From: Nitrosomonas nitrosa
GTDB taxonomy: Bacteria; Pseudomonadota; Gammaproteobacteria; Burkholderiales; Nitrosomonadaceae
DNA: 42,111 nucleotides
Assembly: GCF_003051105.1 (NCBI RefSeq)
Contig: NZ_QAOO01000026.1
Location: 1-42,111, forward strand
Direction of reading: 5' to 3'
The notes below the pieces were generated by a model. The model did no database searches. It saw only the letters and a list, made by a program, of their open reading frames with translations, and was not told where the DNA came from. Numbering within the stretch: the first letter of the stretch is position 1; the number at the start of each line of letters is the position of its first letter. Positions 15,840 to 25,492 of the stretch are shown in pieces. Made by a program: the position numbers and the translations under genes.

Positions 15840-17233
15840 TGCCAAAACAGCAATTGCCCTTATTACTGGTAGAAGATGATCAGGCACTCGCTCAGCTCAT
15901 CGTCGATGAACTGGAGACACAAGGATGGAATGTTGTGGTGCGGAATGATCTGGCGGGAGCGCGTGGCTGGCTGGAGACTGCCTGTCCGGCGATAATCGTA
16001 ACCGATCTGCGCTTGCCGGATGGCAATGGAATGGAGTTGGTCAAGCGCACTGTCAGTCGTTTTGCAGAAGAGCAGCGTCCAGGAATAATCGTAATCACGG
16101 CCTTTGGCAGTGTTCGTCAGGCTGTTGAAGCATTGCAGTCGGGCGCCGATGATTTCCTTACCAAACCACTCGATCTGGATCATTTTCAATTGAGTGTTAA
16201 AAGAGTCATGGATACCCGCCGCTTAAAGGACGAACTGTTTCACTTTCGCCAGCTTTCAAAAAGCAAAGGTTTTCACGGTATTTTCGGTCGAAGTCGTGCA
16301 ATGAGAAGTCTTTTCGATCAAATTCGGATTATAGCCCGTGCTCAGGGACCGGTATTGATTACGGGTGAAAGTGGAACAGGCAAGGAATTGGTTGCAAAAG
16401 CGTTACATGCAGAAAGTGATCGCTCAACCGGTCCATTTTTGGCCGTGAACTGCGCGGGTATTCCGCAAGAATTGTTGGAAAGCGAGTTTTTTGGTCACGC
16501 TGCTGGAGCGTTTACCGGTGCCAATAAAGCGCGTAAAGGACTCCTGCAAGAAGCGCATGGAGGGTCACTATTGCTGGATGAAATAGGTGAAATGCCGTTA
16601 CCGCTTCAAGCAAAATTGCTGCGCGCGCTGCAGGATGGCTCAATTCGACCGGTTGGGCAGGATAAGGAAGAACAGGTCGACGTAAGGATTATTGCAGCAA
16701 CCCATCGGGACCTCAGGCAAAAAATAGAGGAAGGTTGTTTTCGTGAGGACCTGTACTACCGGTTGGAAACCTTCACCCTCTCTGTTCCTCCTTTAAGAGA
16801 AAGAGAGGAGGATCGTGAATTACTCGCACTACGATTTTTACGGCAAATGTCTGCCGCACAAGGTAAACACGTCAGTGGTTTTACAGAACCAGCTTTGAGC
16901 CGGATCAAACATTATGCTTTTCCCGGTAATGTACGCGAGCTGCAAAATGTCATAGAACGCGCTGTCGCCTTTTGTGCAGAAGATAGGATTCAGCTAGAGC
17001 ACTTGCCGAGCCGATTACTCGATGCCTATATCGCGCAGGAAACTGAAGCAGTCAGTTGCAAAAATGTTGATGAAAGTAAACTGCTAGCCGGGCCAATGCT
17101 TCCAACTTTGGATGAACTGCAGAAACGCTATGTCAGAATGATTCTTGAGGAAGTCGATGGCAATAAACGCCGCGCCGCTGCTTTGCTGGGTATAGGCCGC
17201 CGCACGCTCTACCGGTGGATCGATGATGATTAA
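15839..17233 (+). CDS. Sigma-54 dependent response regulator (NtrC family)
   Basis: A 464-residue activator. The receiver domain (1-120) has D12/D13 in VEDD and the phosphorylation site D56. The AAA+ domain (about 145-375) has Walker A GESGTGKE (176-183), the sigma-54 contact loop GAFTGA (223-228) and Walker B LLLDEIGE (244-251). The C-terminal Fis-type helix-turn-helix is NKRRAAALLGIGRRTLYRW. It is translationally coupled to the kinase by a one-base overlap. The sigma-54 promoter of the divergent DUF4168 gene is a natural target. Confidence 0.93.
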   Translation: MPKQQLPLLLVEDDQALAQLIVDELETQGWNVVVRNDLAGARGWLETACPAIIVTDLRLPDGNGMELVKRTVSRFAEEQRPGIIVITAFGSVRQAVEALQSGADDFLTKPLDLDHFQLSVKRVMDTRRLKDELFHFRQLSKSKGFHGIFGRSRAMRSLFDQIRIIARAQGPVLITGESGTGKELVAKALHAESDRSTGPFLAVNCAGIPQELLESEFFGHAAGAFTGANKARKGLLQEAHGGSLLLDEIGEMPLPLQAKLLRALQDGSIRPVGQDKEEQVDVRIIAATHRDLRQKIEEGCFREDLYYRLETFTLSVPPLREREEDRELLALRFLRQMSAAQGKHVSGFTEPALSRIKHYAFPGNVRELQNVIERAVAFCAEDRIQLEHLPSRLLDAYIAQETEAVSCKNVDESKLLAGPMLPTLDELQKRYVRMILEEVDGNKRRAAALLGIGRRTLYRWIDDD

Positions 17234-17409
17234 GGGCGGGAGCTGCAGTTTTCATGATAGCGAAGTGTAATACATTCCATGTATTTCTACATATTCAATC
17301 TACGTGCAGCAATTGGGGTCACATTCGATTGCCTCACGCCCGAAAAATATCTACCTTGGTTTTAATGGATGCGACTCGAAAATGGGTGTAAATGGGTGTA
17401 TATTGGTTC

Positions 17410-18459
17410 ATGCTGCGAACCGACACCATTCAGATCACCCCGGAGATCCTGAGCCTCATCGCTCGGATCGACTAGTTCAAAGGCGCTTGGCGCGCCTTGG
17501 GTACGCTTGCGCCGGATCGGCTGTCAGCCCTGCGCCGCGTAGCCACCATCGAGAGCATCGGCTCCTCAACCCGTATCGAGGGCAGCAAGCTGTCCGACCG
17601 GGAGGTTGAGCAGCTGCTGTCGAACCTGGAGATCAAGTCCTTCGCCACCCGCGACGAGCAGGAAGTGGCCGGCTATGCCGAGGTGATGGATCTAGTGGGG
17701 TCAAAGTGGCAGGACATCCCGTTTACCGAGAATCCTATCAAGCAGTTGCATCAGATCCTGCTGCGCTACAGCGAGAAGGATACCTGGCATCGTGGCAATT
17801 ACAAGATCAACTCGAACAGCGTTGCTGCCTTCGACGAAACCGGCGCACAGATTGGCATCGTATTTCAGACAGCGTCACCCTTCGACACACCCCGCCTGAT
17901 GACTGAGCTGGTGGCCTGGGTGAACCAGGAGCGTGAGACGGCCCGGCTGCATCCGTTGTTGATTATCGCTCTGTGCGTTGTCGTTTTCCTGAAGATCCAC
18001 CCGTTCCAGGATGGCAATGGGCGACTTTCCCGGGTGCAAACCACGCTCCTGCTCCTACAGGCTGGGTACGCCTATGTGCTATACAGCTCGCTGGAGAGCG
18101 TAATCGAACAGAGCAAGGAAGCTTATTACCTGGCACTGCGGCAGACTCAGGGCACGATCCGCACGGAATCGCCGGACTGGCAGCCGTGGCTGGTGTTCTT
18201 TCTGGGCTCCCTGGCTGAGCAGGTGCGGCGCCTGGAGAAGAAGGTCGAGCGCGAGAAGATCATGCTGGCGGCCATGCCTGAACTGCAGCTACAGATCGTC
18301 GAGTTCGCCCGCGAGCACGGACGCATCACCATCGGTGAGACCATTAAATTGACCGGAGCCAGCCGCAACACGCTCAAGCAGCATTTCCGTGCACTGGTCG
18401 AACGGGGCACGCTGAACCAGTATGGCAGTGGCCGAGGGGTTTGGTATGACTTGTGCTGA
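17410..18459 (+). pseudogene. Fic family AMP-transferase gene interrupted by an early amber codon
   Basis: From the ATG at 17410 the frame encodes a normal family N-terminus (MLRTDTIQITPEILSLIARI, D), then a TAG at 17473-17475, then continues in the same frame (FKGAWRALG...) to 18459. Homologues, from memory, have Glu there (IDEFKG), so a single GAG-to-TAG change explains it. The rest is intact: inhibitory helix S53-TRI-E57-G58 matching (S/T)xxxE(G/N), Fic motif HPFQDGNGRLSR with His 197, and a C-terminal winged helix (LTGASRNTLKQHFRALVE). Fic enzymes modify protein hydroxyls with AMP. Restart at the TTG at 17497 could still give a 320-residue protein that keeps both motifs. The patch is GC-richer than its surroundings, suggesting recent transfer. 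Confidence 0.75.
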
Positions 18460-19022
18460 GGATCAGCTATTCGCGCTGCCCATAACGCATTGATATGGTT
18501 TGATTTGATGCGGGTTTCCACTCCGCCACCAACACCAAAGACCAACCCTTCATGCGGTTAATTTTTTCGTCTACCGACGCGTGTTTGCGTGAATTCCTAT
18601 GAATTCTTGTGGGTTTGGCGGTTTCAAGAAATCCCATAAATTCGCTCATTTTTTCTCTCTTTACGCTATTATTGTCTAAGATTTCGCAGCTAACTGAGGG
18701 TTGAAGTTCGTAAATATCCAAGATAGCATCTATACAGATCAATAACTTAAAAGTAGACTATTCAAATAGTTTTTTCTTTGCATGAGTAGATCCGAAGGAA
18801 ACAACTGATATTCTATGAATGGAGAAACTTGAAATCACCAAGCTTTCTTCTATCTTCTAGGTTTGGTAAATTGTATTTTTGCAAAATGAAAATATTAATT
18901 AAAACAGCTGAGTGCAACTGAGGTTATATTTACAAATGAACTATAAATAAGGCATCTGTGTCAGATTGCCTGTTAAAATCAGAAACAGCAGCACTTTATA
19001 TTTATGATTGGAGGTCATTAAC
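18460..19022. other. Intergenic region downstream of the Fic gene
   Basis: The first 200 bp keep the higher GC content of the Fic patch and contain an open minus-strand frame to 18742 (with MSEFMGFLETAKPTRIHRNS) that I cannot assign. It may be the tail of the transferred segment. From about 18640 the sequence becomes AT-rich again and leads into the promoter of the next gene. No tRNA attachment site was recognised. Confidence 0.45.
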
Positions 19023-19694
19023 ATGAATCGAAGTTATTCAACAGTTGCTCAAAGATCAACATCTGAGTTGGCAACTAACAAAGTATTGCGTAATACTTAC
19101 ATGCTGTTATCGTTGACGCTATTGTTCAGCGGTCTAACCGCTGGGCTTTCAATGTTCTTAAATATGCCACCAATGACTTATTTGATTTCTGTGATAGGTG
19201 GCATGGTGATTGCCATGTTTGTATTGCCTCGTTTCGCCAATTCTACAGCTGGGATCGGAATTGTTTTTCTGATTACAGGTTTATTGGGATTTGGACTGGG
19301 TCCAATGTTGACTATGTATGCTTCACTGCCTAATGGTGGAAATATCATTACATTGTCACTAGGCGGTACAGGCGTGATATTCATGGGTTTATCCGCATAT
19401 GCTCTTGCCACACGAAAAGATTTTAGTTTTCTTGGTGGCTTCTTGATGGTTGGTTTCTTGTTGGTATTAATTGCAGCTTTGGCTAATATTTTCTTGCAAA
19501 TACCTGCAATGTCATTAGCGATATCATCTGTCGTTATCTTGATCATGAGTGGTTTCATTTTATACGACACTAGCCGTATTATTCATGGCGGCGAAACCAA
19601 TTATGTGTTAGCTACCATCGGGCTCTATATGACGATTTTTAATATCTTTATCAGCTTGTTGCAAATTCTAGGGATTATGGGTAGAGAAGACTAG
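19023..19694 (+). CDS. Bax inhibitor-1 / YccA family membrane protein
   Basis: A 223-residue inner-membrane protein with seven hydrophobic segments. After a polar N-terminus (about 1-24) the first helix follows NKVLRNTYMLLSLTLLFSGL, and the C-terminal helices contain LYDTSRIIHGGETNYVLATI, the BI-1 signature with its conserved acidic residue. E. coli YccA interacts with the FtsH protease; other members are proton-sensitive calcium channels. The ATG at 19023 has GGAGGT upstream; an in-frame TTG at 19008 is not needed. A strong terminator follows, so it is a single-gene unit. Confidence 0.92.
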   Translation: MNRSYSTVAQRSTSELATNKVLRNTYMLLSLTLLFSGLTAGLSMFLNMPPMTYLISVIGGMVIAMFVLPRFANSTAGIGIVFLITGLLGFGLGPMLTMYASLPNGGNIITLSLGGTGVIFMGLSAYALATRKDFSFLGGFLMVGFLLVLIAALANIFLQIPAMSLAISSVVILIMSGFILYDTSRIIHGGETNYVLATIGLYMTIFNIFISLLQILGIMGRED

Positions 19695-19721
19695 TTGTTA
19701 GTCGCTTTACTTAACTCTTTT

Positions 19722-19752
19722 AAACCCCGGTCTATCCGGGGTTTTGTTTTTT
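19722..19752 (+). terminator. Rho-independent terminator of the Bax inhibitor-1 gene
   Basis: AAACCCCGG (19722-19730) pairs with CCGGGGTTT (19736-19744) around a 5-nt loop and is followed by TGTTTTTT. It lies 28 bp after the stop codon. Confidence 0.9.
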
Positions 19753-19780
19753 GAGCACAGCAAATGGAAGGATACTGGAT

Positions 19781-19960
19781 ATGGATTGGATGCAAATTAT
19801 CTCTGCATTAGCGTTAGTCATGTTCTTGGTAATATTATTTCCTAGAGCAATGGAAATGATGAGAAATAGTCCGAAAGCGACGTCTTCGGATTGGAATGCT
19901 GTGATCGTTCCTCTGGTAATGATTGTTTTGTTTATTGTGTTGCTAATTAAATTAGTTTGA
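19781..19960 (+). CDS. 59-residue membrane protein of unknown function
   Basis: Starting at ATG 19781, the product has two hydrophobic segments (about 5-20, ALALVMFLVILFP, and 40-57, NAVIVPLVMIVLFIVLLIKL) joined by a short polar loop with MMRNSPKATSSDW. GGAAGGA lies about 10 bases upstream. The longer open frame from 19751 begins inside the upstream terminator and is unlikely. It sits after that terminator, so it should have its own promoter or depend on readthrough. No family is recognised; the amphipathic layout suggests a real small inner-membrane protein. Confidence 0.6.
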   Translation: MDWMQIISALALVMFLVILFPRAMEMMRNSPKATSSDWNAVIVPLVMIVLFIVLLIKLV

Positions 19961-20479
19961 ACCCACTTTTTTGCGTAAGTGTCGTGAAGTCGACCGCGCG
20001 ACTGACGTGACTGTTGCCTCATCCGCCACGGGCAAAGGCCGCTTTGAGTGGCTTTGCTTGTCCGGATTCCAGTCAGACTAACCAGGATGGTCTCTAGCCA
20101 GAGATCAGCGGGGGCGGTGTCATGGATGGCATCATCAGGGAAGCAGGTCATCACGTTCCGGTCTGCAGTTCGTCCAAGTGTTTTTCGCTTTACACTCAAA
20201 TATCTTCGGCTTGCTATTCGCCCAATAGATCGATGGTAAGAAGGGCAGCCACGTGCTCGCCAGAACCATTCTTGTCACGTGCTTAGCCTCCTCTCGCCAA
20301 TTTTGCATTCAAATGCTTTCTATGAGCGATGGCGTTTGATGTTGATTGAGCATTGATCAAGAGACTAATGACCGAGCCCGGAATTCGGTAACCATTCATA
20401 CCTGCGACAATTTGCCGCATTTTCCAGGTTGCTGTAACTGACTAGAATGAAAGCTGGTTTTGTGGATTTTTTCAGGGTG
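19961..20479. other. Intergenic region, possible decayed sequence
   Basis: A minus-strand frame of about 155 codons (19732-20199) crosses the small-protein gene and the terminator, and has no recognisable domain. The part from 19985 to 20290 has a GC-richer, coding-like composition with frequent stops in all frames, as in a decayed mobile gene. Nothing can be named. Confidence 0.4.
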
Positions 20480-21724
20480 ATGATGCTTAATTTGTTAAAA
20501 GGCGTTCCATTAAAGGGGGCAATCCAAGGTCTATTGTTCTCGGTGATCATTGTGCTTGTTGTATCTTGCCAACCCGTAGAGCAGTCTATCGATCAGGTAC
20601 TTATTATTGATAATCCGTCAGAAACAAGCGCGCGTTTCCCGAGTCTAGCCTCGCTTCCCGATGGTGCGGTATTGATGAGCTGGACCGAAACGTTCGAAGC
20701 GGGTCATGTACTTAAGTTTGCGGTTTTCAAGCAAGGGGAGTGGTTTCAGCGAGGTGAAGTGGCGCAGGGTGCGGGATGGTTTGCAAATTGGGCGGATTTT
20801 CCTGCGGTGACGCCGATAGATCAAACATTCTGGGTGGCGCATTGGCAAGTACGCGCTAAGAGCGGACGCAGTCATGAGCATGACATCATGCTATCTATTT
20901 CTGTGGATGCAGGTGCGACATGGAGCAGGCCACAAATGCCCTATCGCCCTGGCACTGCAGCAGGTCATGGATTTGTAGCGATCTTTCCTGTTGGGAATGC
21001 GGCGGGAGTTGTTTGGTTAGATGAATCTGATCATGAATCAGGCCGCACTTCGCTACGTTACACACGCCTGTACCGTGATGGGCACTTGGATACGGTTCAG
21101 GTCATTGATAAGAGCACGTGCACTTGTTGTTGGGTCGCTACAGCGATTACAGCTGCCGGCCCGGTAATTGCTTGGCGAAGTCGGCGCGACCATGAAGTTC
21201 GGGATCATCATATTGCACTATTGAACCAAGATAATTGGACGATACCTTCTTCGCTTAGCCAGGAAAAATGGTCGATAGATGGCTGTCCGGTCAATGGGCC
21301 GGCTTTAGCAGCGCAAGGCGATAAGCTCGTGGCGAGTTGGTACACAGCTGAGAACAATCGGCCACGCGTTCGTGTGGCGTTTTCTGACAGTGACCCACTG
21401 CAATTCAGAACGGCTATCGATGTGGATGCCGATAAGCCTTCCGGCAGAATAAAAGTCGCATGGTTGAATGATCATACGGCATTCATTACATGGATAACAT
21501 CCATAGATCGCATAACCCAAAAAGCGAGTCTCGCAGGACGGAAATTATTTACCGATGGAACAATGGAGCCTGTGATGCGACTGGTTGATATAAACCCAGG
21601 GCGTGATAGCGGTATTCCACAATTGGTTAAACATGACTCCGGGTTCATGCTTGCTTGGACCAATGGCGCGCCAAATAATCGTGTACAGACTATCCTTTTG
21701 TCACTGGAACTAGGGAACCAGTAA
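20480..21724 (+). CDS. Sialidase-like beta-propeller lipoprotein with a CTCC cluster
   Basis: A 414-residue protein. A hydrophobic leader ends in the lipobox VVSC, so it should be a lipoprotein. The fold looks like a six-bladed sialidase propeller: one clear Asp box (SVDAGATW, preceded by MLSI) and blade starts such as RFPSLASLPDGAVLMSW and SGIPQLVKHDSGFMLAW. I do not see the arginine triad needed for sialidase activity with certainty. A CTCC motif in KSTCTCCWVATAI, plus nearby histidines (RRDHEVRDHH), suggests metal binding. Two adjacent ATGs (20480, 20483) follow AGGG; an in-frame ATG at 20447 is also possible. The substrate is unknown. Confidence 0.7.
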   Translation: MMLNLLKGVPLKGAIQGLLFSVIIVLVVSCQPVEQSIDQVLIIDNPSETSARFPSLASLPDGAVLMSWTETFEAGHVLKFAVFKQGEWFQRGEVAQGAGWFANWADFPAVTPIDQTFWVAHWQVRAKSGRSHEHDIMLSISVDAGATWSRPQMPYRPGTAAGHGFVAIFPVGNAAGVVWLDESDHESGRTSLRYTRLYRDGHLDTVQVIDKSTCTCCWVATAITAAGPVIAWRSRRDHEVRDHHIALLNQDNWTIPSSLSQEKWSIDGCPVNGPALAAQGDKLVASWYTAENNRPRVRVAFSDSDPLQFRTAIDVDADKPSGRIKVAWLNDHTAFITWITSIDRITQKASLAGRKLFTDGTMEPVMRLVDINPGRDSGIPQLVKHDSGFMLAWTNGAPNNRVQTILLSLELGNQ

Positions 21725-22060
21725 TAGATAGATCAAAAAAATTCACGATTGCCGATGACCCTACTCTGCTAATCCTTATCTTCAGCAACCTGCAAAGGCA
21801 ATTTTCCTTTAATTTTTTTCGAAAAAAATTAGTAACGGGTTTTTTAACTTGGTATTTTATTACTAGAGAAAAAAACCGCGTTGTTAACGCTGTTTTTGTT
21901 TCATAATTTAGTTTGTACAAGCGATAGCTGCCGATAGCGTTTTTTTAGTCAAGAAATTTATCGTCCTGCCATAAAAATTCAGTGAAACTTCAGGATTGAT
22001 GGCAGAATGTATAAAGTAAATAAAACAGCTCATTCAATTAATTTTAGAGGAGAAAGCGGG
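21725..22060. other. Leader and promoter region of gdhA
   Basis: AT-rich sequence. Imperfect complementary arms (ACGGGTTTTTT near 21835 and AAAAAAACCGCGT near 21880) could form a stem-loop ending the upstream gene. A GATAGC motif repeats near 21922 and 21934 (GCGATAGCTGCCGATAGCG). No gene is seen; an upstream in-frame ATG at 22007 lacks a ribosome binding site. Confidence 0.45.
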
Positions 22061-23404
22061 ATGAAATACAAGAGTATCGAGGAATTCAGGAACGATGTTT
22101 CTGAGCGTAACCCTGGTCAACCAGAGTATATGCAGGCCGTTACCGAGGTTATTGAGAGTTTGTGGCCCTTTATCACCAATAACCCTCGCTATGCCGAGCA
22201 TGGCCTACTCGATAGAATCGTCGAACCGGAGCGCGTGGTAATCTTTCGAGTTGCCTGGGTCGATGATAGCGGCGAAGTGAGAGTCAATCGAGGCTACCGA
22301 ATCCAACATAACTCGGCGATCGGCCCCTATAAGGGGGGGCTCCGCTTTCATCCTTCGGTTAATCTATCTATTCTAAAATTTCTCGCATTTGAGCAAACAT
22401 TTAAAAATGCATTGACAACTTTGCCAATGGGCGGGGGTAAGGGAGGGGCTGATTTTGACCCGAAAGGCAGGAGTCCCGGGGAAATCATGCGTTTCTGTCA
22501 GGCTTTTGCATGTGAATTATTTCGTCATGTAGGCTCCGATACTGACGTGCCCGCAGGTGATATCGGTGTGGGAGGACGAGAAGTCGGCTATATGTCAGGA
22601 ATGGTCAAGAAATTAACTAATCGTTCGGATTGTGTATTTACTGGTAAGGGAATCAGTTTTGGTGGGTCATTAGTACGACCTGAAGCGACAGGGTATGGGA
22701 CGGTATATTTTGTCGACGAAATGCTGAAACATGTCGGTCAATCCCTAGAAGGTTTACGCGTAGCCGTTTCAGGATCAGGTAATGTCGCGCAGTATGCGAT
22801 AGAAAAAGCGATGGCTTTTGGTGCAAAAGTCGTAACTATTTCGGATTCAAGCGGCACGGTGGTCGATGAAGATGGATTTACGCCGGAAAAGCTCGCTATC
22901 CTCGCGGAAATAAAAAATGTACTTTATGGTCGTGTGGGAGAGTACGCGGAGCGGGTTGGTGCTCGATTTCTTTCTGGAGAGCGGCCGTGGCATGTACCGG
23001 TAGATGTGGCATTGCCCTGTGCGACCCAGAATGAAATTACCGAGGACGATGCATCGATTCTGATCAAAAATGGTGTGATCTGTGTAGCGGAAGGTGCCAA
23101 TATGCCCTGTGCCGCTGGTGCGGTGGAACGTTTCGAACATGCGAAAGTTCTGTTTGCGCCGGGTAAAGCGAGTAATGCAGGTGGGGTGGCGACTTCGGGT
23201 CTGGAAATGAGCCAGCAAGCGATGCGGCTTTTTTGGACTCATGAAGAAGTCGATGCGCGTTTACAAGAGATCATGCGAGCGATTCATCAAGCCTGTCTAC
23301 GGTACGGCGAAAAAGAAGATGGTCGTGTTAATTATGTCGATGGTGCCAATATTGCAGGTTTTGTGAAAGTGGCTGATGCAATGCTGGCTCAAGGTGTTAT
23401 TTGA
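22061..23404 (+). CDS. gdhA: NADP-type glutamate dehydrogenase
   Basis: A 447-residue enzyme that makes glutamate from 2-oxoglutarate and ammonium with NADPH. The length equals that of E. coli GdhA. It shows the GDH signature around the catalytic lysine (LPMGGGKGGADFDPKG), the substrate-site stretch YRIQHNSAIGPYKGGLRFHP, and a Rossmann motif (VAVSGSGNVAQYA). The ATG at 22061 is chosen because AGGAG precedes it and the length then fits; the frame is open to an earlier ATG at 22007. It stands alone, without GOGAT genes nearby. Confidence 0.96.
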   Translation: MKYKSIEEFRNDVSERNPGQPEYMQAVTEVIESLWPFITNNPRYAEHGLLDRIVEPERVVIFRVAWVDDSGEVRVNRGYRIQHNSAIGPYKGGLRFHPSVNLSILKFLAFEQTFKNALTTLPMGGGKGGADFDPKGRSPGEIMRFCQAFACELFRHVGSDTDVPAGDIGVGGREVGYMSGMVKKLTNRSDCVFTGKGISFGGSLVRPEATGYGTVYFVDEMLKHVGQSLEGLRVAVSGSGNVAQYAIEKAMAFGAKVVTISDSSGTVVDEDGFTPEKLAILAEIKNVLYGRVGEYAERVGARFLSGERPWHVPVDVALPCATQNEITEDDASILIKNGVICVAEGANMPCAAGAVERFEHAKVLFAPGKASNAGGVATSGLEMSQQAMRLFWTHEEVDARLQEIMRAIHQACLRYGEKEDGRVNYVDGANIAGFVKVADAMLAQGVI

Positions 23405-23462
23405 TAAATTTATCCGGCGATTCTTGATTATTCAGTCTACTGTACCGCTCTAAGTTGGAGGC

Positions 23463-23483
23463 TATCGCAATGAATCTGCGATA
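23463..23483 (+). terminator. Stem-loop after gdhA, weak terminator
   Basis: TATCGCA (23463-23469) pairs with TGCGATA (23477-23483) around a 7-nt loop, 60 bp after the gdhA stop. A TTTTT run follows about 12 bases later. Confidence 0.35.
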
Positions 23484-23570
23484 ATCCAGAATTAATTTTT
23501 AGAGACAGGCTGTTCATGATAATTGATAACTGCGTATTTTTCTTCTGGATTTAAGAGGAATAGTTTAGCC

Positions 23571-25484
23571 ATGAGAAAATTTTTGTTTAGCTTATTCCTG
23601 TGTTGTTACATGACGTCACCCCTTGCAAACCAAGGGGGAGATTTTTTGGCGATCAGGGAAGCGTTCAGGGCAGGCGATGCTGCACGAGTAGCGTTCTACG
23701 CTAAACGTTTACAAAATGATGTGCTTGCGCCCTATGTGGAATATTATCAGTTACGCCTGTATCTTGAAACGACCGACGTAGGGACGATCCGAGCGTTTCT
23801 TGCGCGCTACGATGACAGTTTGGTTGCGGATAGGCTGCGTGCAGACTGGCTTAGAGTACTAGGAAGAAGGCAGCAATGGTCGTTATTTGCGGAAGAATAC
23901 CCCAAACTGGTTAATCAGGATGAGGGGCTAACATGCTATTTCTTGCAGTATCGCTTGGCTGCGAAAGAACGTGCCGCTTTCGAAGAAGCCAAATCGCTTT
24001 GGTTTACCGAGCGGGATATGCCCGATAGTTGTACCCCGGTCTTCAATCAACTGATGACTTCTGGTCAACTCTCGGTGGAAGACGTTTGGACGCGCATCAG
24101 ATTGGCGCTCGAGGCGGGTAACACCGGTGTCGCGCGGCATGTTAGCCGCTACTTGCCGGCTAATCAGACACTTAACGTACAGAAGCTCAATGAAGCCGCG
24201 AAGGATCCCCAGCGTTACTTAGAGAGAAATCCACATGACTATAGAATCCGGTCTGACCGGGAGATTGTCTTGTTCGCCTTATCGCATCTGTTGCGTAGTG
24301 GTACCAACCATGCCTATGCACGATGGTACAAAATCCGTAAACACTTGCCAGAGTCGGATCAATCTTATTTTATGGGCAATCTCGCTTACCGGGCAGCGCT
24401 GCGGCAGGATACGCGTGCGCTGGGTTGGTTTAAGGAAGCTGCCAGCGGCAAGCAACCCTATCCTCTGACGGAAGCAAAATTGATTTGGAAGACGCGGGTT
24501 GCGCTGCGAGAAGGTCAATGGGACCTCGTTCTGCAATGTATTGAGAGTATGCCAGCTTCAGCGCAGCAAACAGATGTGTGGCGCTACTGGAAGGCGCGGG
24601 CACTGAAAGCCAGTGGTGAGTTGGGTGCCGCCAATGAAATACTTGCGCACCTCAGTCATGAGCATAGCTATTATGGACAATTGGCAAAAGAAGAATTGGG
24701 TGTGATGCTAAGCGTTCCACCCACCAATTATCAGCCAAACCTGCAAGAAATTAGCGCCATGCAACAAGTGCCGGGAATTCAACGTGCACTTGCACTTTAT
24801 CAGCTCAATCAACGCGTCGAAGCCAATCGTGAATGGATATGGACAATCCGTAATTTCACGGACCAGCAATTACTGGCTGCTGCAGAAGTAGCCTATCGCC
24901 ATGGTTTATACGATCGAGCGATCAATACTGCGATTCAGACAGTATCAGAGCATAATTTCAATTTACGCTACCTTGCGCCTTACCGTGATCAGATGAGAGA
25001 GGTATTGCGTTATCACGATCTGGATGAGGCATTCGTATATGGATTGATTCGCCAGGAAAGCCGCTTTATCGCAGATATCAAATCGAGTGCGGGCGCGATG
25101 GGGCTGATGCAATTGATGCCGGCTACAGCTAAGTGGGTTGCGGGAAAACTGGGTATGCAGAATTTTCACAATCATCTGGTGACCGATATCAATACGAATC
25201 TACGGCTAGGGACATATTACCTAAAACATGTGCTGACTTTGTTTGACAATCAACCCTTATTGGCTGCCGCAGCCTACAACGCAGGGCCAGGTAGGGCGAA
25301 GCAATGGCGGGATGAATTGAAACCGCTGGAGGGCGCAATTTATGCGGAAACGATTCCTTTTAACGAGACACGTGACTATGTCAAAGTCGTTCTGAATAAT
25401 TCGGTTTATTATGCCAATAATTTTGGTTATCCCTATATTCCGACTTTGAAGGAGCGTTTAGGTACAGTTTCTCCTAAGCAATAA
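23571..25484 (+). CDS. slt: Soluble lytic murein transglycosylase
   Basis: A 637-residue periplasmic enzyme that cleaves the glycan strands of peptidoglycan to form 1,6-anhydro ends. AGAGGA precedes the ATG at 23571, and a signal peptide follows (MRKFLFSLFLCCYMTSPLAN). A long alpha-helical superhelix (about 25-480) precedes the SLT domain with the catalytic Glu in YGLIRQESRF, then SSAGAMGLMQLMPATA and AAAYNAGPGRAKQW. The domain order and length match E. coli Slt70. The cca gene follows eight bases after the stop, so the two are probably co-transcribed. Confidence 0.94.
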   Translation: MRKFLFSLFLCCYMTSPLANQGGDFLAIREAFRAGDAARVAFYAKRLQNDVLAPYVEYYQLRLYLETTDVGTIRAFLARYDDSLVADRLRADWLRVLGRRQQWSLFAEEYPKLVNQDEGLTCYFLQYRLAAKERAAFEEAKSLWFTERDMPDSCTPVFNQLMTSGQLSVEDVWTRIRLALEAGNTGVARHVSRYLPANQTLNVQKLNEAAKDPQRYLERNPHDYRIRSDREIVLFALSHLLRSGTNHAYARWYKIRKHLPESDQSYFMGNLAYRAALRQDTRALGWFKEAASGKQPYPLTEAKLIWKTRVALREGQWDLVLQCIESMPASAQQTDVWRYWKARALKASGELGAANEILAHLSHEHSYYGQLAKEELGVMLSVPPTNYQPNLQEISAMQQVPGIQRALALYQLNQRVEANREWIWTIRNFTDQQLLAAAEVAYRHGLYDRAINTAIQTVSEHNFNLRYLAPYRDQMREVLRYHDLDEAFVYGLIRQESRFIADIKSSAGAMGLMQLMPATAKWVAGKLGMQNFHNHLVTDINTNLRLGTYYLKHVLTLFDNQPLLAAAAYNAGPGRAKQWRDELKPLEGAIYAETIPFNETRDYVKVVLNNSVYYANNFGYPYIPTLKERLGTVSPKQ

Positions 25485-25492
25485 TTATTTTC

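Noticed and set aside
18467..18742. Minus-strand ORF after the Fic gene, considered as an integrase or tRNA-related sequence
   Set aside because: No catalytic motif and no tRNA fold could be recognised; kept only as a note on the region.
19732..20199. 155-codon minus-strand ORF
   Set aside because: It crosses a strong terminator and the better-supported 59-residue gene on the other strand, with no recognised domain.
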